From positions 42,435 through 106,434 of the forward strand of contig CAKZON010000056.1 in assembly GCA_937136425.1 (NCBI GenBank): a DNA stretch of 64,000 bases. Reading direction: 5' to 3'. Source of the stretch: an uncultured Crocinitomix sp. GTDB taxonomy: Bacteria; Bacteroidota; Bacteroidia; Flavobacteriales_D; Crocinitomicaceae. Shown piece after piece: positions 16,489 to 25,608 of the stretch (the first letter of the stretch is position 1; every line of letters starts with the position of its first letter). Under the pieces are notes generated by a model. That model was not told where the DNA came from, ran no database searches, and saw only the letters and a list, made by a program, of their open reading frames with translations. A program made the translations under genes and the position numbers.

Positions 16489-19400
16489 ATGTACATCATA
16501 TTTGATACTGAAACTACAGGATTACCAAAGAATTGGAACGCGCCATATACGGATACAGATAACTGGCCAAGGTGTATCCAAATTGCATGGCAACTGCATG
16601 ATGAATTAGGCGAATTAATTGAGCATAAGGATTATCTTGTTAAACCAGAAGGATTTAATATTCCGTATGACGCCGAGAGAATTCATGGAATATCTACTGA
16701 GCTAGCGGCTGAACAAGGTGTTCCTTTAAGCCAGGTTCTAGAAGAATTTAATGAAGCTTTAGGCAAAGCTAAATTTGTTGTTGGTCAAAACGTTGGGTTT
16801 GATAATAACATAATGGGGTGTGAGTTTCACCGATTTGGGGTTGAAACGGAACTCAATAATATGTCCGTTTTGGATACCTGTACAGAAAGTACGGCGCAAC
16901 TATGCCAAATTCCAGGAGGTCGTGGAGGTAAGTTTAAACTACCCACCCTAACAGAATTACACCAGTATTTATTTAACGTTCCTTTTGCAGAGGCACATAA
17001 TGCAACTGCGGATGTTGAGGCAACAACACGTTGCTTCTTCGAGTTATTAAGAACGGGGAATTATACAGGGCAAGAACTAGATGCGACAGATGATTATTTG
17101 CGCGCATTTATTGAAAAGAATAGTGGGCAAATTAAGCCCTACGGATTAACACACGTTAATCTAAAAGAAGAAAGTGCTAAGATTAAAGCCCTCTTGGCAG
17201 ATCAAGAACCTGCAGATGAAATAATTGACATCTCTGGTAATAAAGCCAAGTTAAAAGGAGTCGCTTTCTCACATTTACATAACCATTCACAGTTTTCAAT
17301 TCTACAGTCAACCATACAGGTTAAAGATTTGGTTAAAAAGGCTGTTCAAGAGGGAAACCCTGCTGTTGCTTTAACGGATACAGGGAATATGATGGCAGCT
17401 TTCCACTTTGTGCGTGAAGTTTTAAATCACAATAAAGGGGTGGCTAAACGAGCTGCTGCTGCAGAGGAAAAAGGAGAGGCTTTTGATGAAAAGCCAATGG
17501 TACCAATTGTTGGTTGTGAGTTTAATGTATGTAGAGATCATTTAGATAAGAGTCAGAAAGATAATGGTTCTCGTGTTGTGTTATTGGCCAAAAACATGAA
17601 CGGGTATCTGAATTTGGCTAAAATGTCTTCCGCGGCATTTACTGCCGGATTTTACTACGTTCCTCGTATTGACAAAAAATTGATTGAAACCTATAAAGAG
17701 GATGTCATTTGTTTGACAGGAAACATGAATGGAGAAGTTCCTTCATTAATCCTAAACGTAGGTGAAAAACAGGCCGAAGAATCTTTACTATGGTATAAAG
17801 AGCAATTTGGAGAAGATCTTTATATCGAAATCATGCGTCATGGGATTGAGGAAGAAGATCGTGTAAATAAAACCTTAATTGATTTTCATAAAAGACATAA
17901 TGTTAAAATAGTTGCAACAAATGATACGTATTATGCCGAAAAATCAGATTCTGCCGCACATGATATTTTATTATGTGTTAAGGATGGTGAATTAAGATCA
18001 ACTCCAAAAGGCCGAGGAAGAGGTTTCCGCTTTGGTTTAGAAAATGAAGAGTATTATTTCAAGTCCACAGAGGAAATGAAAGCGCTTTTTATTGATTTAC
18101 CAGATGCAATTATCAATACAAATGAAATTGCGGCTAAGTGTGAACCGTATGAATTGGCTCGAGATATTCTATTACCTGCCTTTGATATTCCAGAGGAATA
18201 TACAGATGCAAAGGATGATGAAGATGGCGGTAAGAGAGGTGAAAATAATTATTTAAGATATTTAACTTATGAAGGCGCAAAGGAACGGTATGGTGAAATT
18301 ACACCTGAAATTTCTGAGCGATTAGATTTTGAGTTAGAAACAGTTGCAAACACAGGTTATCCAGGTTATTTCCTTATTGTTTGGGATTTCTTGGTTGCCG
18401 CTCGTGAAATGGGTGTTTCAGTAGGTCCTGGAAGGGGATCGGCAGCAGGATCGGTTGTTGCATACTGTTTAAAAATTACAAATATAGATCCGTTAAAATA
18501 CGATTTGCTATTTGAGCGGTTCTTGAATCCTGAAAGGGTTTCCATGCCCGATATTGATATTGATTTTGATGATGAAGGTCGTCAAAGTGTAATTGATTGG
18601 GTAATTGATAAATATGGATCAAATCAAGTAGCGCAAATTATTACTTATGGAACAATGGCTGCAAAGTCGTCTATTCGTGATACTTCAAGGGTTTTAGATT
18701 TACCATTGCATGAGGCGGATAGATTAGCAAAGCTTGTTCCGGATATTAAGCTGAATAAGATATTTGGTTTAGATGATGTTGCATTGGCAGATAAACTAGG
18801 AGATAATCAAGATGATATTGCGCGTGCCAATGAATTGAAGGAAATTTCCAAAGGAAATGATTTAGCAGCTGAAGTTGTTCGTATGGCTGTAAAGCTGGAA
18901 GGTTCAATGCGTAATACGGGGATTCATGCCTGTGGGGTAATTATTACTCCAGATGATATTACGAAATTCGTTCCGGTTGCATTAGCAAAGGATTCTGCCA
19001 TGTTCTGTACCCAGTTTGATAACTCGGTAGCGGAGGATGCGGGATTATTGAAAATGGATTTCTTGGGGTTGAAAACATTGACCCTGATCAAAGATGCGGT
19101 AAAAATTGTAAAGCGTAGACATGGCGTAGATCTTTATCCTGATGATTTTCCAATTGATGATGAAAAAACGTATGAGCTTTTCCAACGTGGTGAAACTGTT
19201 GGTATTTTCCAATATGAATCTGCAGGGATGCAGAAGTACTTGCGTGAATTAAAGCCTACGGTATTTGCAGATTTAATTGCCATGAATGCCTTGTATCGTC
19301 CTGGACCGTTGGAATATATTCCGTCTTTTATTCGAAGAAAACATGGAACCGAGGAGATTGTCTATGACATTGACGCCACAAAAGAATATTTAGAAGAAAC

Positions 19401-20859
19401 ATACGGAATTACGGTATATCAGGAGCAAGTAATGTTGCTCTCGCAAAGTTTGGCTGGTTTCTCAAAAGGTGAAGCCGATACGTTGCGTAAAGCAATGGGG
19501 AAAAAGAAATTTGACCTCCTGGCAAAAATGAAACCTAAATTCCTGGAGCAAGGACACGAACGTGGACATGACAAAAAGAAGTTAGAAAAGATTTGGGTCG
19601 ATTGGGAGGCGTTTGCAGCTTATGCATTTAACAAATCTCACTCAACCTGTTATGCTTGGGTAGCCTATCAAACAGCTTATTTAAAAGCGCATTACCCTGC
19701 AGAATATATGGCTTCTGTATTGAGTAATAATATGAATGATATTAAGTCTGTTTCATTCTTTATGGAAGAATGTAAACGGGCAGGTATCCCTGTATTAGGG
19801 CCAGATATTAATGAGTCGCAATATAAATTTACCGTTAATAATGAAGGAGCAATTCGTTTTGGTCTTGGTGCAATTAAAGGAGTTGGAAGTAAACCGGTTG
19901 AAGCAATTTTAACGGAGCGCGAAGAGAATGGAGTTTTCATTTCCGTTTTTGATGTGACTTCACGTGTGAGTTTACGTGCTTGTAATAAACGTGTTTTTGA
20001 AAGTTTAGTTTTAGCGGGCGGATTTGATTCATTTGGGCGCATAAAGCGATCTCAATTTTTTACTGAAGATACAAACGGTCGATTGTTTTTGGAAAACGTG
20101 ATGAAGTTTGGAGGGCGTGTGCAAGAGAATAAAGACTCTTCTCAGGTTTCAATGTTTGGTGGTGAAGATTCTGAAGAATTAGCAGAACCACAGCCGCCAA
20201 GAGCAGATGATTGGCCAACTTTGACTAAATTAAGTAAAGAAAAAGAGGTTGTTGGAATTTATATTTCTGGACATCCATTGGATGATTTTAAATTAGAATT
20301 AAACAGTTTTTGTAAAGGATCTGTTTCTGACCTTACCAAACTTGAAGAAAATGCAAATCAAGAGTTGCGCATTGCCGGAATTATAACAGATGCCCAACAT
20401 AGAACAACCAAGCATGGTAATCCTTTTGGTACGTTTGATATTGAGGACTATGGGGATAGCAATCGACTCTTTGTATTTGGGGAAGATTATATGCGTTTTA
20501 AGCATTTAATTGCTTTGGGAACTTTTGTGTATTTGTCTGGTAGAGTAGTGCCACGTAAATATGGTGACGGTTTGGAATTCAAGATCAACACTATGGATTT
20601 GCTAACTGAACTTAGAGATAAACGGGCTAAAGTTTTAAAGTTAGAGGTTGAATCTTCGGATGTGACAGATCAAGTAATTGACAAGTTATATGATGTTGTG
20701 ATGGACCATGCTGGTAGCTGTCAATTGAAGTTCATTATTAAAGATCATAAAACAAAAGCAACAATAAAAATGCCTTCAAAAACATTGAAAGTTGCTGTTG
20801 ATAATGAGTTCATAAATAAGGTGAATGAACTAGAAGTATTTGAATATACCCTAGAATAA
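16489..20859 (+). CDS. dnaE: DNA polymerase III alpha subunit with fused N-terminal proofreading exonuclease
   Basis: 1456 residues; the replicative polymerase. An N-terminal DEDD 3'-5' exonuclease (about 1-190) has IIFDTETTGLP, GQNVGFDNNIMG and AHNATADVEATTR; this fusion is characteristic of Bacteroidota DnaE. The PHP domain begins near residue 260 (FSHLHNHSQFSILQS). The polymerase palm has GPGRGSAAGSVVAYC (about 647) and the catalytic aspartates in MPDIDIDFDDEGR (about 686). A helix-hairpin-helix region and an OB fold (about 1290-1370, ELRIAGIITDAQHRTTKHGN) close the protein. Single gene with a short dyad in its promoter region. Confidence 0.98.
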   Translation: MYIIFDTETTGLPKNWNAPYTDTDNWPRCIQIAWQLHDELGELIEHKDYLVKPEGFNIPYDAERIHGISTELAAEQGVPLSQVLEEFNEALGKAKFVVGQNVGFDNNIMGCEFHRFGVETELNNMSVLDTCTESTAQLCQIPGGRGGKFKLPTLTELHQYLFNVPFAEAHNATADVEATTRCFFELLRTGNYTGQELDATDDYLRAFIEKNSGQIKPYGLTHVNLKEESAKIKALLADQEPADEIIDISGNKAKLKGVAFSHLHNHSQFSILQSTIQVKDLVKKAVQEGNPAVALTDTGNMMAAFHFVREVLNHNKGVAKRAAAAEEKGEAFDEKPMVPIVGCEFNVCRDHLDKSQKDNGSRVVLLAKNMNGYLNLAKMSSAAFTAGFYYVPRIDKKLIETYKEDVICLTGNMNGEVPSLILNVGEKQAEESLLWYKEQFGEDLYIEIMRHGIEEEDRVNKTLIDFHKRHNVKIVATNDTYYAEKSDSAAHDILLCVKDGELRSTPKGRGRGFRFGLENEEYYFKSTEEMKALFIDLPDAIINTNEIAAKCEPYELARDILLPAFDIPEEYTDAKDDEDGGKRGENNYLRYLTYEGAKERYGEITPEISERLDFELETVANTGYPGYFLIVWDFLVAAREMGVSVGPGRGSAAGSVVAYCLKITNIDPLKYDLLFERFLNPERVSMPDIDIDFDDEGRQSVIDWVIDKYGSNQVAQIITYGTMAAKSSIRDTSRVLDLPLHEADRLAKLVPDIKLNKIFGLDDVALADKLGDNQDDIARANELKEISKGNDLAAEVVRMAVKLEGSMRNTGIHACGVIITPDDITKFVPVALAKDSAMFCTQFDNSVAEDAGLLKMDFLGLKTLTLIKDAVKIVKRRHGVDLYPDDFPIDDEKTYELFQRGETVGIFQYESAGMQKYLRELKPTVFADLIAMNALYRPGPLEYIPSFIRRKHGTEEIVYDIDATKEYLEETYGITVYQEQVMLLSQSLAGFSKGEADTLRKAMGKKKFDLLAKMKPKFLEQGHERGHDKKKLEKIWVDWEAFAAYAFNKSHSTCYAWVAYQTAYLKAHYPAEYMASVLSNNMNDIKSVSFFMEECKRAGIPVLGPDINESQYKFTVNNEGAIRFGLGAIKGVGSKPVEAILTEREENGVFISVFDVTSRVSLRACNKRVFESLVLAGGFDSFGRIKRSQFFTEDTNGRLFLENVMKFGGRVQENKDSSQVSMFGGEDSEELAEPQPPRADDWPTLTKLSKEKEVVGIYISGHPLDDFKLELNSFCKGSVSDLTKLEENANQELRIAGIITDAQHRTTKHGNPFGTFDIEDYGDSNRLFVFGEDYMRFKHLIALGTFVYLSGRVVPRKYGDGLEFKINTMDLLTELRDKRAKVLKLEVESSDVTDQVIDKLYDVVMDHAGSCQLKFIIKDHKTKATIKMPSKTLKVAVDNEFINKVNELEVFEYTLE

Positions 20860-20904
20860 AATTATTAATCTTCTTCTAAAATGCTGAAAATCAATTTTTG
20901 GCAT

Positions 20905-20912
20905 TATATTTG
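20905..20912 (+). promoter_or_regulatory. -7 promoter box TATATTTG for the cold-shock gene
   Basis: Exact TAnnTTTG match, 32 bp before the ATG at 20945. The leader is therefore only about 25-30 nt, much shorter than the thermosensing leader of E. coli cspA. Confidence 0.5.
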
Positions 20913-20944
20913 GCAAGAGTTAATTAATAATTATAATATTTAAT

Positions 20945-21136
20945 ATGAATAAAGGAACAGTAAAGTTCTTCAATGAAACTAAAGGATTTGGTTTTATTGT
21001 TGAAGAAGGTTCAAACAAAGAACACTTCGTGCACGTATCAGGTTTAATCGACGAAATTCGTGAAAATGATAACGTTGAATTTGAATTGCAAGAAGGAAAA
21101 AAAGGATTAAACGCAGTAAACGTAAAAGTTGTCTAG
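20945..21136 (+). CDS. Cold-shock domain protein (CspA family)
   Basis: 63 residues, a single cold-shock OB fold. RNP1 is KGFGFIVEE and RNP2 is HFVHVSGL, the nucleic-acid-binding surfaces of RNA chaperones. It starts MNKGTVKFFNETKGFGFI as standard CspA proteins do. Own promoter box and a strong terminator; monocistronic. Confidence 0.96.
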   Translation: MNKGTVKFFNETKGFGFIVEEGSNKEHFVHVSGLIDEIRENDNVEFELQEGKKGLNAVNVKVV

Positions 21137-21151
21137 TATATAATTTATTTT

Positions 21152-21667
21152 TCAGTAAGCCCCGTTCACATTAGTGTACGGGGCTTTTTTTTGAAACCTA
21201 TTTCTGAGCCATGCAAAGAATAAAGCCAATGCTGCTCCTGTTAATGGAGTTACAAAATCATTCCAATAGAATAACTTTAAACATATAGTAAAAGCTAACA
21301 TAATTCCTGCAATCCATTGGTATGTTCTATTGTTAGTTGTAATTAATGTGTACAATAAAAAAAGCACATGACCTGAATGAAATAGAAGCCCGAAAATTCT
21401 TATTGCTGCCAATCCAACTACTGAAATATCAATTAAAAAAAATTGATGTTCAAAAATATAACGTTCATCTAATCGGTACCGTATCCATAAAAAGAAAATA
21501 AATACCATTGGAATGGAGTAAATGATTGTTTCCATTTTTTCGTCCCAGGTGTAATAATAAAGATCTTTAAATAAAAGTAAACTTGTAATACTGATTCCTA
21601 AAAATATAAAACACCATTTTATGATTGAAAGGTAGGGAAGTAATTTTTCTTGTGGTATGATTTCCAT
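21152..21667 (-). CDS. Integral membrane protein of unknown function
   Basis: 171 residues with about five membrane helices (e.g. IIKWCFIFLGISITSLLLF, IIYSIPMVFIFFLWI, HVLFLLYTLITT, WIAGIMLAFTICLKLFYW, LTGAALALFFAWL). No catalytic motif recognised. Its last 12 codons (KKAPYTNVNGAY) are encoded by the terminator hairpin of the convergent cold-shock gene, so either the terminator doubles as coding sequence or the annotated C-terminus is not under selection. Confidence 0.7.
   Translation of the reverse strand: MEIIPQEKLLPYLSIIKWCFIFLGISITSLLLFKDLYYYTWDEKMETIIYSIPMVFIFFLWIRYRLDERYIFEHQFFLIDISVVGLAAIRIFGLLFHSGHVLFLLYTLITTNNRTYQWIAGIMLAFTICLKLFYWNDFVTPLTGAALALFFAWLRNRFQKKAPYTNVNGAY
21157..21192. 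terminator. Terminator after the cold-shock gene, inside the end of a convergent gene
   Basis: AAGCCCCG (21157-21164) pairs with CGGGGCTT (21179-21186), followed by Ts on the plus strand. The convergent gene ending at 21152 reads through the whole hairpin. Confidence 0.88.
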
Positions 21668-21720
21668 GCTTAAGAGTGAAAATATAAACGCCCAACTCCC
21701 TAACTTATTTTGTAATAGAA

Positions 21721-22353
21721 TTATTTAATTCGCAAACTGCGTACTATTTTTTCAAAGTCTTCTAGTTTATTCATACAATCAATAGCATAGCATTGACAAT
21801 CAACTCCAAGTTCAATTGAATCTAGAATAAATCTTGCATTATAATTGACATACATTTTGTTTGCAAAACTAGAGTCTACTGTTCCATAATGTAATCCAAT
21901 AATACCTTGTTGGTTAAACATTCCTGCTATCGCAGGGTTAAAGTCACTACCCTGAGCCTTATACGTTGTTCTCGCTCTATTAATTGATTTTTTATAAACT
22001 AAACTGTCAATATCTTTATCGTTTACCTTGGTCAACGTGAAGTCCATATTAAGAAAAGTATCTAGAGGCACATTGTCGTAGATTAAGCCAAACGTGTCCT
22101 CACAGTTATAGGCGCTATTAGAAAACCGTAAGTTGGATGTGTTTGAAAAAGAGCACATACCGAAATATTGAACCTGATAAGAAGTGTCAAAAAATCCATA
22201 ATCATTGAATCCAAAAGACTGATCAATTTCTTTAAAATAAAACTGGTTTGAAAACACAGGTTCTTCAGTTGCAATAGTTGTTTGCACCTCTGTTTTGTTC
22301 GAGCACTTAAACAAAATTATTGCAACAAGTATGAAAAATATATTCTTCAACAT
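21721..22353 (-). CDS. Lipoprotein of unknown function
   Basis: 210 residues. Signal peptide with lipobox ILFKC (Cys at about residue 17). The mature part has paired cysteines (MCSF, NCED, DCQCYAIDC) that may form disulfides in the periplasm. No known domain recognised. It precedes the membrane-protein gene at 21152-21667 in the same direction (53 bp gap) and diverges from the secreted-protein gene at 22464. Confidence 0.7.
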   Translation of the reverse strand: MLKNIFFILVAIILFKCSNKTEVQTTIATEEPVFSNQFYFKEIDQSFGFNDYGFFDTSYQVQYFGMCSFSNTSNLRFSNSAYNCEDTFGLIYDNVPLDTFLNMDFTLTKVNDKDIDSLVYKKSINRARTTYKAQGSDFNPAIAGMFNQQGIIGLHYGTVDSSFANKMYVNYNARFILDSIELGVDCQCYAIDCMNKLEDFEKIVRSLRIK

Positions 22354-22463
22354 TTAAATAGTCAATTCGTCATTTAGTAAAAGTAACAGAAGTTTTGAAT
22401 ATTTATGGATTGCAAAAACTCGTTTAAATTTTACTAAATTTGGGGGCAATCAAATCTAATAAA

Positions 22464-23021
22464 ATGAAAAGCCTACTTGCTTTAACCTTCCTGCTTACAA
22501 CATTCATTACACCAATTATTGTACACAGTCAAGCCACAGTTTATATGACAGCTGCTGATTTTGGAAAAGAAGAAACTGAAATATTTAAAGAAGTGGCCTT
22601 GGTTAAAAACTCATTAATTTTATCAAGTGAAGATGGAAGTGCAAAAGTTTACAATTTAAAGAAGGACAAAATTTGGGGATATCGCAATAACTTTGGAGAA
22701 GATTATAGAATTAAAAATGCAGGTACAGCCTTGCGAATAATTGAATATGGTGAAATTTGTGTTTATTCAACCGACAATGATATTTCTACAACAGCAAATC
22801 CAGATCTTAATCCGAGATGGGAGGATAATCCATACGCTTTAACCAAAACACATAGCTTTTCAATTGGAGCAACAGGGAAAATCATTAAATTTTCAAATGG
22901 GCGCTTTTTGAAAGCCCTAAAAAATAATACTCCTGTTTACAAAAAGTTTGAAAAACTAATTAATGAAGGAAGCCGCGAATTACTACTCAAGGTTATTGAG
23001 CATAATGCAGCGAGTAATTAA
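22464..23021 (+). CDS. Secreted protein of unknown function
   Basis: 185 residues from the ATG at 22464; an in-frame TTG at 22440 is an unlikely start because the signal peptide (MKSLLALTFLLTTFITPIIV, cleavage near HSQA) begins at the ATG. The mature protein is about 160 residues, rich in short strands (KVYNLKKDKIWGYRNNFGED, ALRIIEYGEICVYST), with no recognised motif. Its end meets fabF on the other strand after 9 bp. Confidence 0.75.
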   Translation: MKSLLALTFLLTTFITPIIVHSQATVYMTAADFGKEETEIFKEVALVKNSLILSSEDGSAKVYNLKKDKIWGYRNNFGEDYRIKNAGTALRIIEYGEICVYSTDNDISTTANPDLNPRWEDNPYALTKTHSFSIGATGKIIKFSNGRFLKALKNNTPVYKKFEKLINEGSRELLLKVIEHNAASN

Positions 23022-23030
23022 TTACATGGA

Positions 23031-24278
23031 TTAGATTTTCTTGAAAATAACTATGGCATTGTGTCCGCCAAAGCCAAATGCATTGCTCATTGCCACGTTA
23101 ACTTCTTTTTCCATAGCCGTATTTTTAGCTATACGCATATTGGGCGGAATTCTTTCGTCCACTTTGTCTACATTAATTGTTGGAGGAATAATACTATTAT
23201 TAATCGCTTTAATTGAAAGAACTGCTTCAACCGCACCTGCAGCGCCTAATAAATGCCCTGTCATAGACTTGGTGGCACTCAATACTAAGTTTTTAGGTTC
23301 TTCTCCAAAAACGTTTTGAACAGCTTTAATTTCACTAACATCACCAACTGGTGTAGATGTTGCATGGCAGTTGAGGTGATCTACATCCTCAGGGTTTAGC
23401 CCTGCTTCATTCAATGCAATTTTCATGGCTTGAGTTGCTCCTAATCCATCAGGGTGACTGGCCGTCATATGATAGGCATCTGCAGTCATAGAAGCACCTA
23501 CAATTTCCGCATATATTTTTGCTCCACGCGCTTTTGCATGGTCGTAATCTTCCACAATTAAAGCTCCAGCACCTTCACCCATCACAAATCCGTCACGGTC
23601 GCAATCAAAAGGTCGCGAAGCCAGGGTAGGTTCGTCGTTTCGAGTTGACATGGCACGCAAGGCATTAAATCCGCCAATTGATGCTTCAGAAATTGGAGAT
23701 TCTGAACCACCCGTAACAAATACTTTTCCTTTGCCCAATCGAATGTAATTAAAGGCATCCATTAATGCGGTATTAGAAGTGGCACACGCACTAATTGTAT
23801 TGTAGTTGATCCCCATTAAGCCAAACTTTAAGGAAATCATCCCAGAAGCCATATTGGTAATTATTTTAGGAATAAAGAAAGGCGAAAACCTAGGATTGCG
23901 ATCATTCTCGTGATAGGTTTGCATTTCTTCTTCAAAAGTTGTCATTCCCCCTTGTCCAGATCCCCAAATAACACCAATGTCAAATGGGTTCATGTCAGCC
24001 ACATTAATTCCACTATCTGCCATAGCTTCTGATGCCGCATGCAATGCATATTTTGTAAATAAATCTGTTCGTTTTATTTCATTTCTATCCAAATAAATCG
24101 AAGTATCAAAATCTTGAATTTCGCAAGCAAATTTAGTCCTGAAATTTGTTGTGTCAAACTTGGTGATGTCTTTAGCACCGCTAACACCATTTATAGCATT
24201 ATTCCAAAACGTATCAACATTATTTCCGATTGGAGTAATTGCTCCTAATCCCGTTATTACAACTCTTTTATTACCCAT
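23031..24278 (-). CDS. fabF: Beta-ketoacyl-ACP synthase II
   Basis: 415 residues from the ATG at 24278 (MGNKRVVITGLGAITPIG), the family's usual start; an ATG at 24302 would add eight residues and overlap the TetR gene by 17 bp. It condenses malonyl-ACP with acyl-ACP in fatty-acid elongation. The catalytic triad is intact: Cys in SACATSNTALMDAF (about 160), His in LNCHATSTPVGD (about 300) and His in KSMTGHLLGAAGAVE (about 335). No acpP is adjacent, so this may be a second, regulated copy rather than the housekeeping one. It follows a TetR gene at 7 bp and probably shares its promoter. Confidence 0.95.
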   Translation of the reverse strand: MGNKRVVITGLGAITPIGNNVDTFWNNAINGVSGAKDITKFDTTNFRTKFACEIQDFDTSIYLDRNEIKRTDLFTKYALHAASEAMADSGINVADMNPFDIGVIWGSGQGGMTTFEEEMQTYHENDRNPRFSPFFIPKIITNMASGMISLKFGLMGINYNTISACATSNTALMDAFNYIRLGKGKVFVTGGSESPISEASIGGFNALRAMSTRNDEPTLASRPFDCDRDGFVMGEGAGALIVEDYDHAKARGAKIYAEIVGASMTADAYHMTASHPDGLGATQAMKIALNEAGLNPEDVDHLNCHATSTPVGDVSEIKAVQNVFGEEPKNLVLSATKSMTGHLLGAAGAVEAVLSIKAINNSIIPPTINVDKVDERIPPNMRIAKNTAMEKEVNVAMSNAFGFGGHNAIVIFKKI

Positions 24279-24285
24279 AATAGCG

Positions 24286-24846
24286 TTATTTCTTTTTTTC
24301 AATTCTTGTTAATAAAGTTCGCTTTACATTATCTAAAACCGTGTTTTTAGTCACGCGATCTAAAATTAATGAAGCTAACATTCCTGAAGTTATCAAGTCT
24401 GACATTTCCTCGGCGGTCATGTCATAATCAATTTCTTGTTTCTCTTTCCCTTGCTTTAAAATAGCAATCAACCAAACTGTAATCTCATCATGTGCATCTG
24501 TTAACTCTTGTTTCATTGCATCTGGCAGTGTATTAAAAGAGGAACCTAAAGCTCCCATAAAACAAATGCAATTGTTTTTGCGATTATTACTGTACATTTC
24601 TATAAATGCAGCTACTTGCTCAAATGATGATTTATTGCTCCAAAGAGTTGTATTCTCTTTAAATTTTTCTCGGGATGCAGTAATAACAGCTTTACCTAAA
24701 ACTGCCTTTGATTGGAAGTGGTAATGAATGGCTGCATTCTTTATGTTAAGTGTGGATGCAATATCTGCATAACTGAACGCATTATATCCTTTCATTCGAA
24801 TCAATTGATCCGCAATAACAACGATTTTTTTGCGCGTGGAAAGCAT
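24286..24846 (-). CDS. TetR/AcrR-family transcriptional regulator
   Basis: 186 residues. N-terminal helix-turn-helix at about 10-55: YNAFSYADIASTLNIKNAAIHYHFQSKAVLGKAV. The C-terminal ligand domain contains NCICFMGALGSSFNTLP. It likely represses itself and the downstream fabF through the 22-bp palindrome at 24858-24879. The ATG lies only 4 bp after the -7 box, so the mRNA may be leaderless. Confidence 0.9.
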   Translation of the reverse strand: MLSTRKKIVVIADQLIRMKGYNAFSYADIASTLNIKNAAIHYHFQSKAVLGKAVITASREKFKENTTLWSNKSSFEQVAAFIEMYSNNRKNNCICFMGALGSSFNTLPDAMKQELTDAHDEITVWLIAILKQGKEKQEIDYDMTAEEMSDLITSGMLASLILDRVTKNTVLDNVKRTLLTRIEKKK

Positions 24847-24850
24847 AGTG

Positions 24851-24879
24851 CAAATATACTTACTTATTAGTAAGTAAGT
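24851..24879 (-). promoter_or_regulatory. TetR-type operator palindrome overlapping the tetR-fabF promoter
   Basis: A 22-bp inverted repeat at 24858-24879 (core TTACTTATT/AGTAAGTAA, 8 of 9 positions symmetric per half) abuts the minus-strand -7 box TATATTTG (24851-24858). A repressor on the palindrome would block the polymerase. Confidence 0.7.
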
Positions 24880-24889
24880 GCGTTAAAAT

Positions 24890-24921
24890 CAAAAAAAATA
24901 GCCGCAAATTCATGCGGCTAT
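24890..24921 (-). terminator. Rho-independent terminator of the carbonic anhydrase gene
   Basis: On the minus strand ATAGCCGCA pairs with TGCGGCTAT (24913-24921 with 24898-24906), followed by eight Ts. It insulates the tetR-fabF unit from the upstream gene. Confidence 0.85.
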
Positions 24922-24943
24922 CCAATAATGTTATGACTTAAGA

Positions 24944-25534
24944 CTAAAGAAATTCTACTTTTCCAGAATCTAAGTTATAGTAGGCAGACCAAATAACTAG
25001 TTCCTCAGCTTCTACAGCATTTGAAATAATAGAAGAACGGTCTTTTAATTCAACTGCATTCAATTTAGCATTGGATTTAACTATATCATTCACAGTATCA
25101 CCCTCTTTTGCTACACTTAATGCAGGTGTAATATGTGCTAATAAATGGTTTAAGTTATGACCATTGTCTCCTCCGCCAACTGCTGCACCAACTGCACCAC
25201 AGCTTTCATGTCCCATAACTACAATTACTCTAGTTTTTAAATGTGCAACGGCATATTCAATACTAGCAATAGTAGAAGTATTAGCGACATTACCTGCAAC
25301 ACGAAGCACGAATAATTCTCCCAATCCAGTGTCAAAAGCAAGTTCTGGTACTACGCGACTATCCGCGCAACTTAAGATTACAGCAAACGGACTTTGTCCA
25401 CCTGTTAAATGCTCTCGGCGTGCACTGTCTTGCAATTGGCCATCAAGTTTATCTGCAATAAAACGCTCATTTCCTTCTTCGAGTCTTTGGCGTGCATTTT
25501 TAATTTCTTCTTGAATATCTGTTAATTCTGACAT
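24944..25534 (-). CDS. Beta-class carbonic anhydrase
   Basis: 196 residues. Interconverts CO2 and bicarbonate in the cytoplasm. Zinc ligands are visible: Cys and Asp in LSCADSRVVPELAF (about 55-58) and His/Cys in MGHESCGAVGAAVGG (about 109-112), with the catalytic Asp-Arg dyad of CxDSR. Length and spacing fit the plant-like beta class. Single gene with its own terminator. Confidence 0.95.
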   Translation of the reverse strand: MSELTDIQEEIKNARQRLEEGNERFIADKLDGQLQDSARREHLTGGQSPFAVILSCADSRVVPELAFDTGLGELFVLRVAGNVANTSTIASIEYAVAHLKTRVIVVMGHESCGAVGAAVGGGDNGHNLNHLLAHITPALSVAKEGDTVNDIVKSNAKLNAVELKDRSSIISNAVEAEELVIWSAYYNLDSGKVEFL

Positions 25535-25608
25535 ATTATGTTTTTTTTTTTGGAGTCGTTAAATTATACAATCATTTTTTAAATTCGAGCATCTGAAGTC
25601 AAATTTTA

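Noticed and set aside
20881..20944. Cold-shock thermosensor leader before the csp gene
   Set aside because: The -7 box at 20905 leaves only about 25-30 nt of leader, too short for the E. coli-type structure.
23041..23319. Plus-strand open frame inside fabF
   Set aside because: It lies antisense to conserved catalytic sequence of FabF and has no start signal.
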